Positions 57,632 to 64,000 of a stretch of DNA of 64,000 nt are shown here, piece by piece. Position numbers and translations under genes: made by a program. The notes below the pieces were generated by a model, which saw only the letters and a program-made list of their open reading frames with translations, was not told the origin of the DNA and ran no database searches. Every line of letters starts with the position of its first letter. Position 1 is the stretch's first letter. This stretch comes from Fomes fomentarius (Eukaryota > Basidiomycota > Agaricomycetes > Polyporales > Polyporaceae), in NCBI GenBank assembly GCA_022606135.1, contig JABYQN010000012.1, positions 1,388,503 through 1,452,502 on the forward strand, in the 5' to 3' direction.

Positions 57632-58864
57632 ATGACCACCAAACACGACGCACCCTCCCAACGGGCATCAAGCCTTCCTTATGGCCAGCAGGGACTAGGC
57701 GTCGACGAGGTATGTGCTCCGTTCTCACCTCCGTTGCACGCCTGACGCACCCCCCCCCCCCCATAGCGTCAAGGTCCCCGGTGGCCGCGATGTGATAACA
57801 GTAAGCCTCCCCGCCCTCTTCGCACCATCGTGGCATGAACTGACTGTGGCGCAGGTAGCATTGTGGCGCGCCATCCCGGCACCAGCGGCCATCAGTCCGT
57901 TCCACCCTACCGTCCTCGACGGTGCGTTGTGCGGTGCGAGCCGGCGATTGAGCCCAGGCGTCGTTGCTCCCCAATGGCTGTGCCACCCGTCGGCCACGCT
58001 GTGTAAGTGGGGGTGAGCCGGGACCGGTACCTTCTCTCCGACGTCCTCGCGACTCGTGGGGGTACGCGGCACGGACGCCATAACCTGGAACGTGCCACGA
58101 AAGCGGCACGGGTAGGCGACGTTACCGCCGTTTGCGCAATGCGCCTATTGGCACCTCTGCATAGCTTGCGTGCGCGCGGTCTTTTGCATGTGTTCAGTAG
58201 GTGCGCGCCACGGTGCCGCTTCGCCAGCGGGGAAGAGGCTCTTAACGGTACGTTCTCTCCAACGCCATGATCGACTGCCATCGCTGACTGTCGCCCAGGG
58301 CTCCTCACTATTTCACGCGCGATGCCGCTCTCGCTCTCTGTTAGCGACGAGGTTGTGTGGAGCGTGTGGCTCCGTTGGGCTGACTAGGCGTAGCCGCTTG
58401 GTCGGCGCGTCAGTCCACGAGCATTCAACAACGTTCCCGGTCTTGATCGCGACACGGGCCGGGGTGTTGGGAAACAAGTATGTTCACTTCCATGCGTCTA
58501 TGCTAACATCACTCTCTCTTCCTTACCCGTCCGAGTACGACACTCCCTCGGACTTGTTGTGTGAACACCATATGCCCTGTTGACTGCTCCGTCTCTGTAC
58601 GGACGTCATATGCTTGGTCGCGTCGCACGCAAGCCCATAACACTCCCGTTCCTGTATGCGTATATTTCCCATCCCTCCCTCCTTTAGATCCTTTAGGGCT
58701 TGTCCTGTGAGCACCCTTTGCCCGGTTGACCGTTCCGTCTCTGCACGGACGTCCTGCGCCCGCTGTCGCGTCACAGGCAAGCCCCGGACACCCGCCCCGG
58801 AACATGTGTGATATTGTACGTCTACTTCCTTGACCTCCTGCCCTCGACCAAATGTTGACGTCAT
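57632..58864 (+). CDS. Candidate intron-rich gene of unknown product (possibly decayed)
   Basis: Downstream of the TATA box, ATG-GCA-ACA-TGA at 57624 forms a three-codon upstream frame whose TGA overlaps a second ATG at 57632. From there 26 codons (MTTKHDAPSQRASSLPYGQQ...) end at a GTATGT donor. The introns 57710-57766 (CTGAC branch, C-rich tract, ATAG) and 57801-57854 (GTAAGC, CTGAC, GCGCAG) are highly convincing. The next exon reads best as VALWRAIPAPAAISPFHPTV, but that frame is not the one reached from the ATG. Further donor/acceptor-like pairs lie near 58250-58310, 58480 and 58650-58696. No product is recognised. It may be a fast-evolving small gene, a long non-coding spliced RNA, or a pseudogene. 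The 3' limit is arbitrary. Confidence 0.3.
58551..58828 (+). repeat. Imperfect tandem duplication, two ~130-bp units
   Basis: Unit A (58551-58668) and unit B (58698-58828) align with an offset of 146 bp. Matches include CTTGT..TGTGA.CACC, TTGCCC/ATGCCC..GTTGAC, TTCCGTCTCTGCACGGACGT / CTCCGTCTCTGTACGGACGT, GTCGCGTC.CACGCAAGCCC / GTCGCGTCACAGGCAAGCCC and TATTTCC / CTACTTCC ends. In the matching frame both units encode related Cys-containing peptides (VNTICPVDCSVSVRTSYA and VSTLCPVDRSVSARTSCA). Differences are mostly single substitutions, and each unit ends near splice-donor-like GT runs. Confidence 0.8.
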
Positions 58865-58989
58865 CCCGCAGAATGTGTGGAAGAAACTTGACTAAGGTCA
58901 ACACCAGAACGAGCAAACTGTGTGCCTCAAGGTTCAAAAAAACGCAACGCAAGATTGATTATTTTGATTCGATAATCTATTCAGACCTC

Positions 58990-59151
58990 AAGCGCCGCTC
59001 GAGCAACCATGCAAGTTGGCCTCGAGTCAAGAACGGCCCCGAGGTACGGTCGACTGTCGTCGCCTGTGGGCGCGGTCGTTCCTGGCGCAGGCCTCTACGT
59101 GGCCCTCGGGACTAGTACCTGCATATGCGGGGAAGCTAACGTGCGCCGAAA
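58990..59151 (+). repeat. Dispersed repeat, copy 2
   Basis: Homologous to 28711-28867, same orientation, about 30 kb away. It immediately follows the tandem-duplicated region. Neither copy has obvious target-site duplications or terminal inverted repeats in what I can see, so boundaries are set only by where similarity fades. Confidence 0.8.
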
Positions 59152-59440
59152 TATTCTTGGGAGCTTGCCATGTAGTGTAATGTGCAGCACGACTTGTATT
59201 GGTAGTATGCTACCTCTCATGTCGTCATTTGCGTTTAATGCAATTGTCTACTCGATGATTTCGTGTGATGTCCCAATCAACTGGCGGGCTATGAAGCTCA
59301 AAATAACGAACTCAAGGCTGAACGTGGAAAGGGTGCGCAACGCCCGCATGCTTAAAGGACCGTAGTTTGCATCGTCATTTCGTTTGATACTTGTACATGG
59401 CGTATACCATCTGACTTCATCATAGAACCTCAATTTCTCT
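59152..59440. other. Intergenic, nothing recognised
   Basis: AT-rich interval between the repeat and the GH3 stop codon. No supported frame. Confidence 0.4.
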
Positions 59441-61842
59441 TCAGGCCCTAGTCGGTGCCTTCACTGGTATAGTACCCGAGACAGCGCTCTCCCCATATAT
59501 GGCAGCGGCAGCCGCGTCCAAAGCAGGAACGGTGAACTCGAACGTTGCGAGAGCTGGAACCTCGACGTCGTGCAATGCCAGCAGGTCGTACGGCGCGCAT
59601 GTCGACACGGCAACGATCTTCTCCTTGTCGCGCACAGTCTCGACGACCTTCTTGAAGAATTCGACCTGCCAGGCGCCCTTATCGTATCCGTTGCGCGTCG
59701 CGAAGATGATCGAACGCGCTGAGCGCAGGTTCCCTTCAAGTACAGAGGAGATTGGGTGGTCAGGGCCGTACACAATGTGCTCGATGGCGGGGACGCGTCG
59801 CCCGATCGCCTTGGCGAACGCGGAGTAGGAGGGTCCGACGGTGTTCCGCAGATTGCCCGCTGCGTCGCGTAGCTGGTCCTCGGCGTCGTCAACGGCGCGG
59901 TTGAGCGACTCCATACGTGGGGTGAAAACCACTGCGGGGCCAGCGGAGGACAGGGCAGAAAAGGGGCGCGAGTTTGGGAGGTGCGAAATCGATGCGGCGT
60001 AAGCGCGCTTGATGAGGAGCTCATGCTCTTTCTTGAGCGTCGCGACGGACTCAGCCTGGAATGGGGCAAAGACATCATCCCAAGAACCAGCAAACTTGTC
60101 CTTGAGCGCCGCGATCCGCGAGCTGCTTGATCTGAGCTCGTCGAGGGAAAGCGTACCGTTCTGGACGGCGGCGTATGTCTGTTCGAGCGCACCGACGTGA
60201 CGAGTGTATTGGTGGCAAATCATGACAACGTCTGCCCCAGCTTGGAGAGCACGCACGGCCCCCCCTCGGAGGTGTATGTCTCCGCAACTGCTTCCATCTC
60301 GAGACAATCGGTGACGACGACGCCCTTGTAGCCCATTTCGCCGCGCAAGAGGTCGGTCGTAATGGCGCGGGATAGCGAGCAAGGCGTATCGTCGCCGGTT
60401 ATGCGCGGTAACGCCATATGCCCTGTCATGATGCTCGCGATGCCGTCACGCACGAGGGCTTGGAAAGGCACGAGCTCTGTGGTGGTCAAGGACCCCTTAT
60501 CAACGAGTATGCGCGGGAGGCTGAGGTGCGAGTCGACGTGCGTGTTTCCGTGACCTGGGAAGTGCTTCGCGGAGGGCGCGACATTCTGCGCCGTCAGCGC
60601 GGAGCTCACAACCTGGACATAGCGTGCTGCGGTGGCAGGATCTGCGAGAGTGTATCAGTGACATATTCGTTGATTACACAGGCTCAAAAGGGTGCAGTAA
60701 GCGCACCATCGCTGTACGAGCGGACACCTATCACAAGATTCAAATCAGATTGTGATTTGTGTAGGCTTCTCGGATGGCTCACCGATGACCGGGTTTCTGG
60801 GATCCGAATTGACGTCCGCCACAGGACTGTAACTAGAGGCGGTGCGATGTCAATGCGCGGTGCGTATCAAAAGCTTGCAATTGCATTCTCACACCCAGTT
60901 GATCCCAGCAGCCTTCAACTCCTTTCCGGTAGCTGCGGAAACCTCACTCGCAAGCTCTGGGGATCCAGAAGCCGCAAGGGCCATGGCCCCTGGACTGAAG
61001 TAGATGATGAATAAGGGACAGCGTAGAGCCCCAGTACAACGTACAACTGTGTGCCAGCATCTGGGATGGTAAAGGCCGAGACCAAACCTGTGAGAGTCAG
61101 ATGCGTAAGCTACATTGCATGCAAAGACTCTTCCGGAGAACGCGGATGCCAGCATGGACCATAGGCACCCAACCAGGGAGAAGTCATGAAGGCAGGCTTT
61201 GTTATGATCGATCAGAACTCCTTCGGATAAGATTCGTCTGAACTTCTTTGAAACGGTAGCGTTGCAACCTCAGATTACAGTTGTTGTCTCGATCGCTCAA
61301 TACTGCGGCGACGAGATTATGGAAAGGGTACAATCCCAAGTCTGCCGTTTGGCTGCTCCGGGATGTGAGAGCATAGTTCATGCCGGAATTTCAAACCATT
61401 CAAAGACAAGTCGTACATACCATTCTCTTGATCTATCCCGATGAGCAGGGGGTGTTCGTGTCCAGCATCTTTGGCTATCTTCTGCAGCTCAGTAGTAAGA
61501 TGGTGAACCTGTGCGATGCCTGAAGAAAGCTCGAGGAATTCAATTGCAATGAATATTTGATCATCAAAACGTACTCTGAACATTTCGTTTGAAGAGGATG
61601 ATGTTCCTGCGCAGAGACTCACTTGACATTTGTCACTATAGCATTGCACTTGAAAGACTTACCCAAGGTGATAGTCCTTGATCAACGTCTTGACGTTGTT
61701 ACTGACTTCGTGACCATGGAACCCAAAGACGAAGTGCTACGTGCATCATGAGTTCACAAAGCCCCGTCGTGTGCTAAGTTCTGGATAACGTACCTGGCCA
61801 ATCTCGCGCTTTTCCGTGTCAGTTAATGTAGCCCTAGGCATG
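59441..61842 (-). CDS. GH3 beta-N-acetylglucosaminidase-like protein with an apparent frameshift
   Basis: NagZ-like family 3 glycosidases release terminal N-acetylglucosamine, in fungi from chitin or glycan fragments. The start at 61842 (MPRATLTDTEKREIGQ) is followed by HFVFGFHGHEVSNNVKTLIK, VHHLTTELQKIAKDAGHEHP with LLIGIDQENG, GSPELASEVSAATGKELKAA with GINWVYSPVADVNSDPRNPV, DPATAARYVQVV, the signature KHFPGHGNTHVDSHLSLP, TGHMALPRITGDDTPCSLS and GYKGVVVTDCLEMEAVAE (nucleophile Asp in TDC). Then the frame breaks: the continuation AVRALQAGADVVMICHQY lies one frame over, and the break coincides with a run of seven G (C7 at 60259-60265 on the plus strand). A long C-terminal domain runs to TGA at 59441. 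The exon between QENG and the GAMALAA segment (about 61030-61410) is unclear. It may be a sequencing error or a real null allele. Confidence 0.8.
60259..60265 (-). other. G7 homopolymer at the GH3 frame break
   Basis: On the minus strand ACCTCCGA-GGGGGGG-CCGTGCGT joins ...AVAETYTSE to ...AVRALQAGADV only if the run were 8 (or 5) long. With 7 the reading ends 18 codons later. No splice donor or acceptor fits nearby. Confidence 0.75.
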
Positions 61843-62973
61843 GTTTGACGGTATCTTTGTACGAAGGATCCTGTGCGCAACTGCAAGTCACAATGGCATG
61901 ACTCAAGTCTCATTCCTCTCTTTGCCGAGGGCTGGATAGGCGCCCTCTTCCAGATCTGGTAGATCTCTTATGTGCATGCACATAAGAGATGAATATTGAT
62001 GCTAAGTAGTTGTGTTGTTAAAAAGCCAGCAAAGGAGGTGGCTTGACACGTAACACTGAGGTTCTTAACTACTATATAGTATCTGGGGCCTATGGGTAAT
62101 CTATGATTCTGAAGGCGCTCTGGGTCAGTCCAGCCTAATCTCCTCTCAGACCCTCACCCACACAATATCTCGCGAAACCTCGGTTGTACTTAGGTGATGT
62201 TCCATATCATATTCTCAAGCTTCATCTTTAGTGCAATGTGACACTTTGCCTCGATTACAACGGACTGTGCAAGGATCTTGAGGGGTTTGCTCAGTAGCGC
62301 TCACTCAATATCGGCAGGGGAAGGAGTAAGTACGACATGGGAGCACAATCGATATACAATATAAGATTCAGAATACCAGCATGAATACGTGGTAGGCTAA
62401 AGAAGGTTCGGATCGATGACAACTCGGATCGTTTGATTGTGTTGTCACTGATGGCAGGCAGTCTACACCAGGAGCTGTCACCTCTCGAACTGTGTTTCAG
62501 CGTGGATTGCGGTGTGAGCGGACTAGGTTACCAATGAACGATGGTGATGATGAGGCCAGAAACTTACTTGCGAGTCGGTCTCGTAAATTAGACTTGGCGG
62601 ACGTCCTGGAGTAGTTGTCATATCTGAAACTATCTCATCTTGAATCAGTGACCATGAGTATTACGGCGATCAAGCTCTCGCGCCTGTCTGCGTTCGCAAA
62701 GTCAGAGCCGCGCATCAGCCCCATCTCGCAGTACTCGGTGCGCGCGTCTGCTAGATGTGCAAAAATACGGATGTCTCTTGACGACGCGAGTGCTGTACAT
62801 AAGGGAGGGAAATGAGGCAAGGCGCGCCAGACGCCGACGTTTCATAAAGGCTGGGGCGCGGGCGCTGGTACCGACGCCGGCCACGTGGGGGCGGACTGCT
62901 TGGGCCACACAGCCTCTGCATCTGTTCATCGTAGACCACGATCCCCTCCTCGTCCCCCTCACTTTCTGGCACG
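61843..62973. other. Intergenic, 1.1 kb, with a perfect palindrome
   Basis: Divergent interval between GH3 (-) and the LSB5-like VHS gene (+). It contains the 28-bp palindrome described separately and a short ACTATATAGT inverted pair near 62068-62077. Minus-strand frames of 61-87 codons near 62635-63014 overlap the next gene's 5' end and are not supported. Confidence 0.45.
61963..61990. repeat. Perfect 28-bp palindrome
   Basis: The sequence from ATCTCTTATGTGCA to its exact complement (arms of 14 bp, no spacer) reads identically on both strands. It is centred on TGCATGCA. It could be a dimeric transcription-factor site, a cruciform/hairpin, or a scar of a small inverted repeat. Its location in a divergent promoter interval favours a regulatory role but does not prove it. 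Confidence 0.7.
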
Positions 62974-64000
62974 ATGAAGAAGCTATTTGGACGAGATAAA
63001 CCCAAGCCCGTCAAGGTTGCCCAGGGTGGCCGCGACGACGCTGGTATCGAAGTGCGTTCAAGATCAATAACCTAAACCTCGCCTACGCGCACGCTAACCT
63101 GTCATTTCCTCCTAGAACCACGCGTTTACCTCGAACAGGCACGACAGGCTGCAGACAAACTCGGACGACCAATGGGATCTCTTACATGAGACCAACCCTC
63201 CCCTACAACCTCTCCGCCCACCCGCCCTCACTGCTTCACAATCCCCCTCCCTCTCATCTTTAAATCACAACGCTTCTCCTATGCCTAGTCCTCTGCCACG
63301 ATCAACATCGCCCTTCAGCACGCACTCGACAACGCCCATGACGAACCAGAAGCCTGGTCACAGTCACAAGGAGCGCGATCAACAACACCTCCGCAAGAAG
63401 CCGCCATCTACCCCCAATTCATTTGTCGCGGTTGGAATCCTCAACTCCTTGAATCCTACACATCTGGAGCCTGTAAATTCGCGTGAGCAGTCAGATGATG
63501 GCTTCACAGACTCGTCACATCGAGAGGAGAAGGAAAAGAAGGAGAAGCGTCCGTTCTGGGATCGGTCAAGTAACAAGGATAAGGACAAAGACAAGGACAG
63601 AGAGAGGGAGAAGGAGCGGGAGAGGGAACGTGTTCGGGACAGAGAAAGGGACAGAGAGAGGGAGAAAGAGAGCCATAGAGACAAGGAGAGGAGGGACGAG
63701 GCTCCACCGGCTGAGCTCACGCGATTGCTTGGTGCGTGTCACAATCCAGTTCCGTCTACGGATGGTCTTGACGAGGGGCACATCAAAGGGTATCTGTTTG
63801 CGACCGCATCGGAAGACTGGTCATTGGTGCTCGAGGTGTGTGATAGGGTCTCTCAGAGTGAGGAGAATGCAAAGGAGGCTGCAAAGGCTCTTCGACGCGA
63901 GTTCAAGTGCGTCCAACAACACGCTGGACGTATCTCCGCTGATCACTCTGATGCAGGGGTGGGGAACCATCCACACAGCTCGCCGCGGCACGATTATGGG
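62974..64000 (+). CDS. LSB5-like VHS-domain protein, N-terminal part (runs off window)
   Basis: The start at 62974 gives MKKLFGRDKPKP..., then intron 1 (GTGCGT...CCTAG) and a long exon beginning NHAFTSNRHDRLQ with DDQWDLLHETNPPLQPL. A Ser/Pro-rich region and a highly charged KDKDKDKDREREKERERERV stretch follow. ELTRLLG joins across a 60-nt intron to YLFATASEDWSLVLEVCDRV, SQSEENAKEAAKALRREFK and, after another intron, GGEPSTQLAAARLW at the window edge. This is the first half of a VHS domain, as in LSB5-like endocytic adaptors. A VHS-GAT protein would continue with a GAT domain; the only GAT in this window is on the opposite strand at 26050-27780. Truncated by the window end. Confidence 0.8.

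Noticed and set aside
63379..63720. Minus-strand Ser-Leu repeat frame
   Set aside because: Complement of the GAC/AAG/GAG-rich charged linker of the VHS gene.
1..64000. CRISPR arrays, integrons, bacterial mobile elements, rRNA
   Set aside because: No regularly spaced repeats, attachment sites, transposase or reverse-transcriptase motifs, or rRNA-like sequence; introns throughout show a eukaryotic nuclear origin.

Overview
This window is nuclear DNA from a filamentous basidiomycete, most likely an Agaricomycete. The signs are dense genes on both strands, many short introns (mostly 50-65 nt, GT-AG with CTRAY-like branch sites), a moderately high GC content, and several lineage-restricted protein families next to conserved eukaryotic housekeeping genes. 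No tRNA, rRNA, CRISPR array or prokaryotic operon was seen. Exon joins were made by hand from splice signals and family knowledge, so most internal boundaries are approximate unless stated.

Left part (1-6.1 kb): two basidiomycete-type accessory genes, a protein with a degenerate GHKL-ATPase-like N-terminus and a coiled-coil tail (+), and a multi-exon protein with a PD-(D/E)XK-like core (-). From 6.5 to 14.1 kb is an mRNA-biology block: PAN3 (deadenylase subunit, -) divergent from TFIIE-beta/TFA2 (+), then a small heat-shock protein (+) and an HRP1/NAB4-type two-RRM protein with a Met/Gly-rich tail (+). From 14.3 to 21.2 kb lies one giant HEAT-repeat gene of the HEATR5/LAA1 family (-), divergent from an unrecognised gene (+, 21.6-23.0 kb). 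A DUF89/ARMT1-type damage-control phosphatase (-, 23.1-25.5 kb) carries an 11-nt microexon encoding part of its metal-site motif.

Middle part: the GAT-containing C-terminal part of an LSB5-like protein (-, 26.0-27.8 kb) lacks an N-terminal VHS domain. It is followed by about 2.2 kb of gene-poor DNA with a dispersed repeat, then argininosuccinate synthase (ARG1, -), a TKL-type protein kinase with a C-terminal C1-like finger (-), an APC-superfamily amino-acid/GABA permease (-), an MLKL-NTD/HeLo-like protein (-), a C2H2-like protein (-), and the FIG4 phosphoinositide phosphatase (-) divergent from a C2H2 transcription factor (+).

Right part: peroxisomal Lon protease (-, C-terminal SRL) is divergent from DML1/Misato (+). 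A low-complexity, repeat-bearing interval (56.3-59.4 kb) holds a TATA-driven candidate gene with convincing introns but no recognisable product, a tandem duplication, and the second copy of the dispersed repeat. Then come a GH3 beta-N-acetylglucosaminidase (-) with an apparent frameshift in a G7 tract and, running off the window end, the VHS-containing start of an LSB5-like protein (+).

The genes do not form one pathway; most are ordinary housekeeping neighbours. The most noteworthy signals are the split LSB5-like gene (GAT piece at 26-28 kb, VHS piece at 63-64 kb, in opposite orientations as expected for an inversion), the microexon, two likely GC-AG introns in neighbouring genes, the cell-death-type HeLo/MLKL protein, and the cassette-like repeat region at 57.5-59.2 kb.
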